Positions 1 through 8,012 of a DNA stretch of 33,815 nt are shown here, piece by piece. Below the pieces are notes generated by a model that ran no database searches, was not told where the DNA came from, and saw only the letters and a list, made by a program, of their open reading frames with translations. The DNA lies in the NCBI GenBank assembly GCA_022561215.1, contig JADFRQ010000029.1:1-33815 (forward strand), in the 5' to 3' direction. Position numbers and translations under genes: made by a program. How positions within the stretch are numbered: position 1 is the first letter of the stretch; each line of letters opens with the position of its first letter. Source of the stretch: Chloroflexota bacterium (GTDB taxonomy: Bacteria; Chloroflexota; Anaerolineae; Anaerolineales; E44-bin32).

Positions 1-2404
1 TTGGTGTGTTTGGAAGTGCTGGCGTGTTCGTTGGGGTGGGGATGATGGCGGAACCCGGCTTGATAGAAATCCCTCCCAAAGCCCAGTGGTCTCTGGTTCC
101 CAACGAGGCGTCGATCGTCAGCTGTGAGCCAGTGCTGGCATAGGTCGCACCCGCGCCAATCTCGTTACCCGCGCCCGCCGCGAGATTCCATCGTTCAACT
201 CCGGGTAGCGAGAAGCTCACGGAGTCGCAGGTCTCGCAGGAGAAGAGACCCAGAACCAGATCTCCCTCGTCCGATGGAACACTTATACTCGCGAAATTGG
301 TCGTGGCATTTTTCCCCACGAATGTCCCCAGAGGATCAGCCTGGTCGGTGCCGGTAAACGTAATCACGCCGGCGACGGCGTAGCGCTTCAAGTCGGCACT
401 GAAGGTGATCAGGACATCGTGCGTGCCCAGCTGTGGGTTAACCAGCTTCCATATCTCCACCCGCGCATCGTCGGCCTGCGTTTCCGAGGCGACAAAGGTG
501 AGAGGGATTCCATTGTAGGTGATGGAAGTGACCGTTTCAAAATTGTCGTTGTTGATGGAAACGCCGACGAGCATCAGACGCCGCGAACCTGAGGTGGTGT
601 GCGCGATGGAGAGGCTGGAGGAGGCGGTAGTGCCGGAAGATGCGGAATCCACCAAGACGACACCCCCGGGGGTGGTCATTGGTGTTTCAGTCGGGGGAAT
701 TGGCGTGAAGGTCCCCGGAAGAGGTGTGTTGGTGATCCCGGGTGTGTTTGTTGGAGTAAAAGCCGGCGGAATCGGCGAAGATGTTGGCGTGTTTGTGGGT
801 GCAGGTGTAAAAGTTGGTGGAGGAAGGGGTGAGCCGCCTCCTCTCATCAAAGGTTTTGGAAGGCCAGTGCCAAGGCTGGCCATGTTGATGCGATAGGTGT
901 GATCCTGGCGTGGAGAAGGCCTGTTGGGGAATGCTGTCGAGCTATTATTGTTGTAAACATAAAGTTTGTAACCAGAGGCGACGATAATCTCCTCGCGCCA
1001 GTCGCCAAGGATATCAACTTGGATTGATTCCCCGCTGCCAAATGCCTGCGCGAAGCCACTCTCCAGTGTGCTGCCTTTAAATTTGTTCAGCAACGTGCCC
1101 GGACGGTAGCGATAGTATTCAGCCGTATCATCGTCATCCCAAAATAGAGGGTAGCCAACGTGCCGGCCGGTTTGGGTGCGTAAGATCGTTCCATCTGCGG
1201 CATACAGGAACCAGGTCTCGCTGTAGCCCTCCACCCAAACATCATCCGGTTCAGGGGGTGTCCCATAAACGCCGTTGAGTGCATTCTTCCATTCATTGCC
1301 TTCCCAGAAATAACCGGTGGCGAAGATTTCGAGCCCAGGGGAGGAATCGACATCATAGACCCATCCTCGATGCATCCGGCCCCAGCCTTGATCCTGTGCA
1401 GATGTGTTGTGGTGCCAGATGATCTCCTTCTGGTCCAGATCGATGAGGTAGGGTCCTTCCCAGTAGTTGGGTTGCACGCGGTAGGGATCGTTGAATGTGC
1501 CCGCGCGTTGCAGGTACCATTCGAGACCGGGGTTATCGGGATCAATGTCACCCACCAGAGATCGTTCGGCTTCCCCCTCGTTGGGATGATCCCATTGTGC
1601 GCCATCCAAATATACCGAGCCGTCATCGTCGATGATCAAAGCACCGTTGACGATCTCATCCCTGCCATCCGAGTCGACATCGGCGGTGTAAATATTCGTC
1701 CAGGCAAAATGACCGTAGTAGTCGGGGTCATCGAAGCGCCAATACACCTGAAGGTTCCTGTCATAAGCCGTCGTTACCATGTCACGGCCCTGCGCGATGA
1801 CCAGGTAGGGATTGACCCCATCGAGGTAGGCGATGGTGGCGTGGTTTGTCCTTCTCGGCCTGGGGATAGTAACGCTCTTTAGAATATTCCCCGTTTCACC
1901 GTCGAGCATCACCAGCTTCGTTGTTCCCCCCTCCTTCATCTGGGTCATTACTTCATCTTTGCCGTCGCCGTCCATATCCCAAACGCTCAATATGACAGTC
2001 CAGGTTGGGTCGCCGCCCGTATCGCGGTAGGTCATATTGTGGTGGAACTCCCACAGTATGCTCCCGTCATCCCGTATTGCGTACGTAATTGTTTTGAAGT
2101 CCTTGTCGATGTCGTCATCGATCCAGACACGTGCAAGATAATCGAAATCCCCGTCTCCGTCTAAATCGCCCACACCCATTGTGTAGCTGAGGCGATTCTC
2201 AGGCATCCCTAGGTTGGATGATGGAAGATTGAAAGCGCTGATGTTCTTGGCAAATGCATCTCGGGCGCCAAGGGAAATAATGCCGGTTATCAACAAACCA
2301 CCGATGACGATAATGTGAACTATCTTGCTGAGAAGCCGAGAAATCCACTGCGATCGATTCGTCGAAGGGAACTTAATTGGAAATTTAGGATTATCTTTCG
2401 TCAC
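1..2404 (-). CDS. Secreted rhamnogalacturonan lyase-like protein (PL11/FG-GAP type), 3' end outside window
   Basis: One frame stays open from a GTG at 2404 to the left edge, giving about 801 codons without the C-terminus. GAGGTG at 2411-2416 sits 6 nt upstream of the GTG and decides the start. A cytoplasmic stretch and a hydrophobic segment (IVHIIVIGGLLITG) form the signal/anchor, ending near DAFA. The body has several calcium-binding-type Asp loops (GDLDGDGDFDYL, DMDGDGKDEV, DVDSDGRDEI) spread through a propeller-like domain, as in family PL11 rhamnogalacturonan lyases, which cleave the pectin backbone outside the cell. A Thr/Pro linker follows, then a roughly 200-residue domain nearly repeated in the GH28-like protein at 24977-27214, then a second Thr/Pro linker that leaves the window, so more domains lie beyond. 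The PL11 assignment is from recalled family pattern; a catalytic residue was not identified. Other FG-GAP propeller proteins are the alternative. Confidence 0.7.
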   Translation of the reverse strand, partial: MTKDNPKFPIKFPSTNRSQWISRLLSKIVHIIVIGGLLITGIISLGARDAFAKNISAFNLPSSNLGMPENRLSYTMGVGDLDGDGDFDYLARVWIDDDIDKDFKTITYAIRDDGSILWEFHHNMTYRDTGGDPTWTVILSVWDMDGDGKDEVMTQMKEGGTTKLVMLDGETGNILKSVTIPRPRRTNHATIAYLDGVNPYLVIAQGRDMVTTAYDRNLQVYWRFDDPDYYGHFAWTNIYTADVDSDGRDEIVNGALIIDDDGSVYLDGAQWDHPNEGEAERSLVGDIDPDNPGLEWYLQRAGTFNDPYRVQPNYWEGPYLIDLDQKEIIWHHNTSAQDQGWGRMHRGWVYDVDSSPGLEIFATGYFWEGNEWKNALNGVYGTPPEPDDVWVEGYSETWFLYAADGTILRTQTGRHVGYPLFWDDDDTAEYYRYRPGTLLNKFKGSTLESGFAQAFGSGESIQVDILGDWREEIIVASGYKLYVYNNNSSTAFPNRPSPRQDHTYRINMASLGTGLPKPLMRGGGSPLPPPTFTPAPTNTPTSSPIPPAFTPTNTPGITNTPLPGTFTPIPPTETPMTTPGGVVLVDSASSGTTASSSLSIAHTTSGSRRLMLVGVSINNDNFETVTSITYNGIPLTFVASETQADDARVEIWKLVNPQLGTHDVLITFSADLKRYAVAGVITFTGTDQADPLGTFVGKNATTNFASISVPSDEGDLVLGLFSCETCDSVSFSLPGVERWNLAAGAGNEIGAGATYASTGSQLTIDASLGTRDHWALGGISIKPGSAIIPTPTNTPALPNTP

Positions 2405-2778
2405 TTATTGCACCTCATCAACACGCGGGGTTTGATTTCCCGTTTATAGGAGGCAGGCTGTTGTTGATCTCGATCGGACCGCAACCCATTACCGCGAAAT
2501 CTCCACGGGCCTGTTTACTAGGAACGCCTCCATCCGACTACAACGCAAAACGACCTGCGCTAAATTTCTAGGCAGGTCTACCCCGCACTTATACTAAAGA
2601 ATCAGGGCTTATGCCACGAGAGTACCGAAGTCATAAGAGCAGGAGTACATAGGTCCTACAAGAGCACGGGCTGGATAAATTAACCTGAGGAACAAGGCAC
2701 GCCTGATTTAAGCACCACACTAGCAGGCGAAGGGTTCCATCGTTACTAGGAGATTATCTGGGAAGTCGTTTCATGAAC

Positions 2779-2906
2779 CGTCCTATGGCAGCATCATGAT
2801 AGGAATTCCCATAGATTGGTATAGGGAGGGGGTGCCCTGCCGCTCACGACCGATCATTTTGCGCAGGCGTTCAATTGAACGTCCCTACGGCAGCAACATG
2901 ATCGGA
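2779..2906. repeat. Imperfect direct repeat, two copies of about 26 bp
   Basis: Copies at 2779-2804 and 2880-2906 share the pattern cgtcc(c)ta-ggcagca-catgat-gga, and both are followed by sequence containing tcccata or ttccata. The spacing is about 100 bp. The copies differ at several positions, so this is an old duplication or two members of a dispersed repeat family. Confidence 0.5.
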
Positions 2907-2928
2907 GGTCAGGTTTCCATACCTGACC
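2907..2928. repeat. Hairpin, GGTCAGGT...ACCTGACC dispersed palindrome
   Basis: Perfect 8-bp arms at 2907-2914 and 2921-2928 with loop TTCCAT. A related hairpin with the complementary loop lies at 33498-33519 (GGTTGGGT...ACCCAACC), and a half copy (ggtcaggtttc) lies near 33401. Confidence 0.6.
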
Positions 2929-2966
2929 GCATTCGGGACCGGGAGAATTCTCTACTCTCGGTTAAT

Positions 2967-2983
2967 GGCGGGGAAACCCCGCC
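2967..2983. repeat. Hairpin GGCGGGG-AAA-CCCCGCC, copy 1
   Basis: Perfect 7-bp arms with a 3-nt loop, followed by a CTAC motif. An identical core lies at 15278-15294 in another intergenic space, which marks it as a dispersed element rather than a terminator of one gene. No T-run follows. Confidence 0.65.
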
Positions 2984-3087
2984 ACTACGCAGGCCATTAG
3001 GGCGACTCCCCAGACATCCTGGGTTGGTCTCGATAAAAATTAAAATCCGCAGAATGGTGAAGCAGTGTAATGAAGGGGATAAACAAG

Positions 3088-4989
3088 TTATCTGTTGCGG
3101 TGAGTCCAATCTGTCCAGGCCATCACATGTCCAGAATTGGCGACGCCCGCAGGGAAATCTACGCCGTAAGCGCTATTGAGTACGTACTTCACCCAATGTG
3201 TTCGCTCCCACCATTGATCACCAAATTCTTCGCTGAGCAATTTTAAGTAGGCAACGGCGCGATAAGGAGCACTATCTCCAACCGACCATGCAGGATATCC
3301 TGCCCGGTCGAGCAGGAGCGCTTGGACGATATATCCTTCCAAACCCACCCAGGGATAATTTGTGTGACCGGGCGGCCATTTGAAATCGCCACCTCGTCCG
3401 ATATCGGCGATGATGGCGCCATCTATCGACCGATCGACTCCGTTCTGGTCTTTCTTTATTGCGTTCACAGGATTGATGGGGGCAAGAACGGCGCTATCGA
3501 ACGACCAGGATTGACCACTGCTGTTGATGTGAAAACCGCAAGGACCCCCACCACAGTCGCCGGAATAACGTTTGAATGTGTCCCAGGCTCTCTCAACTTC
3601 AGGCATGTCTCCGAGGAATAAGGCAGCTGCCAAACGGGCGCCACCCGCTTGTGCATTGGCGTTACTTCCAGCTTCGTTGTGGGCTTCCGTCAAGTTGAAC
3701 CAATCCCCATCGGGATAGGTTCCAGAGCCGGTGTTGGGACAGTTGGGCTTGAAACGTAGGGTGTCGACGTATTCAGCCCACTGATCGCCTATTCCGTTGT
3801 CAGTGCCGGGTCGGAGCCCGATGATGTCGCTGGCGATGATATAGGCGGTCAGGTTACGCGCGATCGCCAGAGACCTTGCGCCAGCATGCGGTCGTCCAGC
3901 AGAGGCATTCCCTTTATGATCGCAGTGACTATCAGGTAATTCGTCCGTGCCGATGATGTCCAGCAGTGCCTGGACAACTTTCCCACGCAGTTCATCATCT
4001 TGTGTGCGCACAGCTACGATCGCCGCTGCAAGCGTGCGGACATCATCGCTCTCGTTCTGATCCCCAATGTTTCCACCTCCAATGTCCCTCGAAGCAGAAA
4101 CCAGATTATCCCACGCAGTGGCACATAGGCTGTCACAGCCCGGTTCACCGGCAATGGGAAGCGCCCTAATTTCCTCTCTGGAAATCCAAATGCCGTCACC
4201 CGAAGCTGGTTGTGGAGTAGGAGTTGGTGGGAGTTGATCTTTCGCCTGCATCATCATACAGGCGGCTTCGGCACGCGTGAGACCGTCGATGGGTCGGAAG
4301 AGGGAATCATGACGATTGTTTTCGTCCTCACAATCTTGCAAGAGGTTGTCATTGTGTGCCGCGGCAACCCATTTGCTGTACCAGGGAGCGTCCGGACCAA
4401 CCGCCACATCAGCATACGTTTCCACTGTTGGATCTGCGGGAATGAAATCCTTTCCGTGCAGCATCCGTTCAAAAAATACCGTCGCCTCCGCGCGTGTATG
4501 AGCCCGGAGAGGGCAGAATAAAAGTGGATCCGTTCCACAACCTGCCGTATAGCCATCCATCCAGAGTCCATCGGCCCATTTGGCGAACCACTCCCCGAGC
4601 GGAACATCTCGAAATATTGCAATTTGTGGCTGGGCAGGCAAATAGCCGGCGCCGTAGATCCCACGCTCGATGAAGACCGCACTTTCTGCCCTGAGCATGC
4701 TTTGATCGGGGCAGTACATAAGCGGCTCGGTGGAACACCCAGCGACAATCCCACCTTCGAATAATGTTTCTATGTACACAGAAGCCCAATGGCTCGGGGG
4801 GACATCGGTGAAGATTTGCGAAGCTACCTCGGGTGGAATTTCGCCAGGAACCCCAGCTGCCGACCAAGAGATGCGTCGCTCATCTTGCAGGATTTTCGCT
4901 TCGATGGGGAGGGGGATTGTTGCGGCCATAGACACAACAACAATAAACATCGTCGCACGAAGATGTCCGGCGTGGAATTTTTTCTTCAT
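3088..4989 (-). CDS. SLH-domain surface protein with alginate-lyase-like helical domain
   Basis: The start is set at ATG 4989 (633 residues), because it opens a clear signal peptide (MKKKFHAGHL..., hydrophobic 13-28) with GTGAG just upstream. The frame extends back to a TTG at 5040, without signal-peptide character. Residues 58-112, 125-178 and 191-250 are three S-layer-homology repeats (FTDVPPSHWAS, FRDVPLGEWFA, YADVAVGPDAPWYSKW), normally used to hold proteins on the cell wall. Repeats 1 and 2 carry paired cysteines (AGC...YCP, AGC...FCP). After a Pro/Thr linker (252-264), residues 266-633 resemble the helical alginate-lyase-like domain of other bacterial proteins (GIWISREEIRALP, DDVRTLAAAIVAVRT, then AQAGGARLAAALFLGD). 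The Asn-His core I would expect for an active lyase is not evident; the stretch reads EAHNEAGSNANAQAGG. Surface location is likely; catalysis and substrate are uncertain. Confidence 0.7.
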   Translation of the reverse strand: MKKKFHAGHLRATMFIVVVSMAATIPLPIEAKILQDERRISWSAAGVPGEIPPEVASQIFTDVPPSHWASVYIETLFEGGIVAGCSTEPLMYCPDQSMLRAESAVFIERGIYGAGYLPAQPQIAIFRDVPLGEWFAKWADGLWMDGYTAGCGTDPLLFCPLRAHTRAEATVFFERMLHGKDFIPADPTVETYADVAVGPDAPWYSKWVAAAHNDNLLQDCEDENNRHDSLFRPIDGLTRAEAACMMMQAKDQLPPTPTPQPASGDGIWISREEIRALPIAGEPGCDSLCATAWDNLVSASRDIGGGNIGDQNESDDVRTLAAAIVAVRTQDDELRGKVVQALLDIIGTDELPDSHCDHKGNASAGRPHAGARSLAIARNLTAYIIASDIIGLRPGTDNGIGDQWAEYVDTLRFKPNCPNTGSGTYPDGDWFNLTEAHNEAGSNANAQAGGARLAAALFLGDMPEVERAWDTFKRYSGDCGGGPCGFHINSSGQSWSFDSAVLAPINPVNAIKKDQNGVDRSIDGAIIADIGRGGDFKWPPGHTNYPWVGLEGYIVQALLLDRAGYPAWSVGDSAPYRAVAYLKLLSEEFGDQWWERTHWVKYVLNSAYGVDFPAGVANSGHVMAWTDWTHRNR

Positions 4990-5534
4990 TTTTCTCACTT
5001 GCTGACTGCTGGCTTTTTCCGGCTGGTATTCACAAATCAAATCTAATTGGCTTCTATCCTATGTCCAATGGGGAGCATCGTGCAGGGTACCCATGTACCG
5101 AGGCAAGCAGTACAAGGGTCATGGATGAAAAGAGATAGAGATTTTGCTATTGGATTGGATCCTCGTGAAACAGAAGCCCGGTCTTGGGGGAGCGGCTTTC
5201 AACGAAAAATAATCTTTCCAATGTGAGTTCAGAACGGACGGAAAACGAGGAATCTTCCTTTTCACTTCGTGAAAGGGAAGCGTTCAGAAGGACGAAGGGT
5301 GGGGAGCGGGGGGCTATCGGGTACTCGCCCGCTAGCTTGGGAGAATGTGGCAACCTTCTGTTGCTTGGACATTCTCCTGAAATTATGAGGCAAAAGAGGA
5401 CAGGCGTGCTGGGGCGAATTTCCATTGTGGTGCGCAATTCATTGCGGCCGATTATTTCGGTTGAAGCATTTGCAACATGAACCCTTTCCCTGCTTGTGGA
5501 TAATCTCCCAAATGGTTATTTCGCCCTCGCTACA
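4990..5534. other. Non-coding spacer with hairpins
   Basis: About 545 bases between two minus-strand genes. It holds a 12-bp hairpin at 5254-5280 and a copy of the GCTAGCTTGGGAG element at 5331-5343, preceded by ctatcggg. Overlapping open frames on both strands (5147-5437 minus, 5184-5480 plus) run across the hairpin, lack ribosome binding sites and have no recognisable domain. Confidence 0.55.
5254..5280. repeat. 12-bp hairpin (CTTCCTTTTCAC / GTGAAAGGGAAG)
   Basis: Arms 5254-5265 and 5269-5280 pair over 12 positions (one G-T wobble) around a TTC loop. It lies about 255 bases beyond the stop of the minus-strand gene ending at 5535 and has no T-run on either side, so it is probably not a classic terminator. 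Confidence 0.55.
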
Positions 5535-6059
5535 TTATTTGACCGGGATAGAGATCCACTCGTCTTCCCACCCCCAATTGCCCTCACAAGTGATGGGATT
5601 ATCCGATCCAACTGGCTTCGTACAACGAACAGCGAGTTCATTGTTTTTTGCCTGATCAATGACGCTTGCGTCAATTTCATTAACAACCGTGCGCGCAAGA
5701 TCTTTTGAGATCAGCCCATACAAGGCCCCGCCAAGATCTTCCTCTGCAAACCAGCAGAACGTGCCTTCAATAATTGTGCAGCCATATTCAATAATCTCCT
5801 GGCTTCCCTCTTGTGAACGATATTCCCCCGCGATCAGGAAGAGTTGTTGAACCGTCTCTACCTTTAAATGAGAATCTGGCAGCAGACTATCATTTGTGGA
5901 TGGTATTGGACCTGTCGAAGTTGGAGCTGTATCGGCTGTGGACGCTGTCTTGCTAGTACATCCAGAGATGCTCCATGCCAGAATGAAAAACAACGTACTA
6001 ACCAGTCGATTAAGCGAAATATTGGATCGAACGAATGGGACGATATGATCAAATTTCAT
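5535..6059 (-). CDS. Putative lipoprotein, second gene of a coupled pair
   Basis: 174 residues. The N-terminus has a basic start and a hydrophobic run (STLFFILAWS) ending in the lipobox ISGC, with the lipidated cysteine at 34. A Ser/Thr-rich spacer (35-56) leads to a roughly 110-residue soluble domain with four cysteines (YGC, TFCWF, AVRC, ITC) and a C-terminal WGWEDEW patch. I do not recognise the family. The ATG at 6059 overlaps the TGA of the upstream gene (ATGA, 6056-6059), and AAGGA lies just before it, so the two are co-translated. It is probably anchored on the outer face of the membrane, where the four cysteines may form disulfides (inference). Confidence 0.65.
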   Translation of the reverse strand: MKFDHIVPFVRSNISLNRLVSTLFFILAWSISGCTSKTASTADTAPTSTGPIPSTNDSLLPDSHLKVETVQQLFLIAGEYRSQEGSQEIIEYGCTIIEGTFCWFAEEDLGGALYGLISKDLARTVVNEIDASVIDQAKNNELAVRCTKPVGSDNPITCEGNWGWEDEWISIPVK

Positions 6060-7045
6060 GGATTCCTTTCATCAACATCGTCCCATGGATAAATTGTCTC
6101 AGATATGCTCGAGGGTACATCCACGCCCGTAAGACCGGCACTTCCAATTTCTGCAATGGTCCATTCCCAATCGGGTGAATATCCCGCTAATTCGAGACCG
6201 AAAATGGCGCCTCTCATGTGAATTCGACTTTCACGCTCCGCTTCTTCCTGGTTCCCACCATAATCTGTACCATGCTTTGCTTGTTCAAGAAAGCTAAGAG
6301 CATTTGCCCAACGCCATGCGCGATAGGGATCGCTATCAGGAGTGGCTGGATCGTGCATTTGCTGGACCATACCATCAACAGCTCGACCCAGAACGCTAGA
6401 ATATGAGATGCCGAATCCTGGTGGGTCCTGAGAGGATCGTCCCGTTGCAGTGAAATATGCGACTGTCGCCTCAAGGAAGTAATGGTACCAATCTCCTTCA
6501 TCGCTTGTTCCGAGCGCGGAAGGTGAAAAAATTTGGTAAAAGATAGATTGTTGTCCCCGCGAGCCAGTCAATTGAGTTGAAGGGTGTTTTTGTACTGGAT
6601 CCAATTCTATTCGTGTGCCACCGAGGTTATATACAAGTGGAAATTCGGAAATCTTTTCCCAAGGGATGGAGGATGTTCCCCGAGCCATTGCTTTGAGAGT
6701 ATTATGACCCACCAGAAGGGCAGTTCCTGGATCTCCCACTCTATCTAATGTAAGCACATAGAAATCCTCCGGGCTAAGTGGCGCGGCGCCACTTTCGTAG
6801 TGGTCTAGTAAATCCTGGATGATGGCTACTTGTAATGCCATCAACTTAGGATTGGTCAGATAGGCTTCTAAAACCTCTGGAGGGATGCTTGGATCGTCCT
6901 CATATTGGCTAAAGAAAACAGATAAATCGGTTTCACTTACATCGCTTACAAGGAAGTCATTGGCTTGGGGATCGATTTCTCCGAAATTGGGCTGGGATTG
7001 TATTGTGGGCAGAATGAGTGGAGTAATATCCGGCCTGAATTGCAC
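6056..7045 (-). CDS. Exported protein of unknown function; signal peptide interrupted by an in-frame TAA
   Basis: The uninterrupted frame starts at GTG 7045 (329 residues). It lacks its own signal peptide and good ribosome binding site. Reading further upstream in the same frame gives IFIPLAAECE, then a TAA (7076-7078), then LKRFSHVLL beginning at a TTG (7105). Together these look like a signal peptide split by one stop codon. The body is acidic and aromatic (e.g. DEGDWYHYFLEATVAYF, AWRWANALSFLEQ) with no family I recognise. The stop overlaps the start of the lipoprotein gene at 6059, indicating one operon and probably one function. Options are a recent nonsense mutation, a sequencing error, or true initiation at the GTG giving a cytoplasmic protein. 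Confidence 0.6.
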   Translation of the reverse strand: MQFRPDITPLILPTIQSQPNFGEIDPQANDFLVSDVSETDLSVFFSQYEDDPSIPPEVLEAYLTNPKLMALQVAIIQDLLDHYESGAAPLSPEDFYVLTLDRVGDPGTALLVGHNTLKAMARGTSSIPWEKISEFPLVYNLGGTRIELDPVQKHPSTQLTGSRGQQSIFYQIFSPSALGTSDEGDWYHYFLEATVAYFTATGRSSQDPPGFGISYSSVLGRAVDGMVQQMHDPATPDSDPYRAWRWANALSFLEQAKHGTDYGGNQEEAERESRIHMRGAIFGLELAGYSPDWEWTIAEIGSAGLTGVDVPSSISETIYPWDDVDERNP

Positions 7046-7653
7046 CTCGCACTCGGCGGCAAGGGGGATGAAAATTTATAAGAGAACGTGGCTGAATCGT
7101 TTCAAACGATTACCCGGATGTCCAGAATTTAATAGAGGGTATATTCATTTCGCACTGGGCTCAATCAGGTATTGTTGTGAAGGATGTTATTTTTGCTGTC
7201 CTTGATAAGCGACATTTGGCAGGATGGCTCTTCGCTGTACTATGTCGAGAAGGGTTCTTCCTCCAGGCGGCAAAAGAACCCCCGGTGGAATACGCCTGCG
7301 CAGGATTCATCCAGCCGTCGTTGCTGCTTGGGTGAGAGTTGGTCGATACTGGTGAGTATGGCTGTCTGCAGATGTTGCTTGTTGGGATGGAACATGGTCG
7401 CTGGATGAGTAGAAACACCTATCCCACCCGATAGATTCGCTCAAACCACCTTTTTGCAGGGGACTCATACAGACAATAAGGGCCTAAATGGTACAATTAA
7501 TGTTTATATCTGCTGAATATGTTTATTTACACGGTCAATCTACAAAATAAAGCAGATTGCATTGCCTTTTTGGGGGAAAACAAGGAGGTGTTATTTGGGT
7601 ACGATCCTACAAGAAATCTACATTATCCAAAAATTTAATTAGGAGAAATAATC
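7046..7653. other. Spacer with transposase relic and upstream region of the monooxygenase-like gene
   Basis: About 600 bases. 7046-7105 holds the interrupted signal-peptide coding sequence of the preceding gene. 7165-7395 (minus) is a decayed transposase fragment. 7420-7653 is AT-rich and should contain the promoter of the 7654 gene; I see no convincing -35/-10 pair. AGGAGA at 7641-7646 is the ribosome binding site of that gene. Confidence 0.55.
7165..7395 (-). pseudogene. Relic of an IS1182-type transposase N-terminus
   Basis: From ATG 7395 the frame reads MFHPNKQHLQTAILTSIDQL, then SPKQQRRLDESCAGVFHRGF and FCRLEEEPFST, then a TAG, then YSEEPSCQMSLIKDS and a final TGA (7165-7167). The order of motifs (LEESWAxxFxxxFCRxxExxF...LYSxxPSRPN) is the usual beginning of IS1182-like transposases as I recall them. 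About 75 codons remain of several hundred, with an internal stop and no catalytic DDE residues. No terminal inverted repeats were recognised. It is a dead fragment. Confidence 0.55.
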
Positions 7654-7923
7654 ATGGCAACGATGTTAGTTCAACATACGGTAAAAGACTTCGCGGAGTG
7701 GAAAAAAGTGTACGATTCTGTTGTTGATCTGCGCGCCTCCAGCGGCGAACTTTCAGACCAGATTTACCGCGACGCGAGCGACCCCAACAAGTTAACCGTT
7801 ATTTTTAAGTGGGATTCATTGGAAAACGCCCGAAATTACGCCGAATCTCCTGAACTGAAGGCGGCGATGGAGAGAGCAGGTGTAGAGGGTCCACCTACTA
7901 TTATTTTCCTAAACGAAGCATAA
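7654..7923 (+). CDS. Small antibiotic-biosynthesis-monooxygenase-like (dimeric alpha/beta barrel) protein
   Basis: 89 residues, no signal peptide, cytoplasmic. The pattern VQHTVKDFAEWKKVYDS near the N-terminus, SDQIYRDASDPNKLTVIFKW in the middle and SLENARNYAESPELKAAMER at the end fits the one-domain dimeric alpha/beta-barrel fold of the ABM/cyclase group. Members are often small stress-related or quinone-modifying enzymes; the substrate cannot be read from the sequence. AGGAGA at 7641-7646 is well placed before the ATG. The gene stands alone and is followed by a hairpin terminator. Confidence 0.65.
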   Translation: MATMLVQHTVKDFAEWKKVYDSVVDLRASSGELSDQIYRDASDPNKLTVIFKWDSLENARNYAESPELKAAMERAGVEGPPTIIFLNEA

Positions 7924-7954
7924 GCAAAAATTGATTTGACCCTGATTTATTCGT

Positions 7955-7988
7955 GCCCTTCCTGACTTCAGGAGGGGCTGATTTTATT
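7955..7988 (+). terminator. Probable intrinsic terminator of the monooxygenase-like gene
   Basis: GCCCTTCCTGA and TCAGGAGGGGC (7955-7978) pair over the full stem with one G-T wobble and are followed by the T-rich stretch ATTTTATT. The hairpin starts 32 bases after the stop codon. Confidence 0.6.
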
Positions 7989-8012
7989 AATCTTGGTGTA
8001 ATTAGCGGCTAA

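Larger units (their letters stand above)
2405..3087. other. Non-coding, repeat-bearing spacer
   Basis: About 680 bases between two minus-strand genes. It should hold the promoter of the rhamnogalacturonan-lyase-like gene, but I could not assign it. It contains an imperfect direct repeat (2779-2804 and 2880-2906, both reading cgtcc-ta-ggcagca-catgat-gga) and two perfect short hairpins: GGTCAGGT/ACCTGACC at 2907-2928 with a 6-nt loop, and GGCGGGG-AAA-CCCCGCC at 2967-2983. The open frame crossing 2796-3179 has no ribosome binding site, is Arg-rich and follows the palindromes, so I do not call it. Confidence 0.6.

Noticed and set aside
2796..3179. Plus-strand open frame of 127 codons
   Set aside because: Crosses two perfect hairpins and the start of the SLH gene on the other strand, lacks a ribosome binding site, and is Arg-rich without a domain.
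5147..5480. Overlapping open frames on both strands between two genes
   Set aside because: They arise across the 12-bp hairpin and GCTAGC repeat; no ribosome binding site, no family, and neither strand is favoured.
7161..7418. 85-codon minus-strand frame overlapping the transposase relic
   Set aside because: It is in a different frame from the recognisable transposase motifs and has no family.
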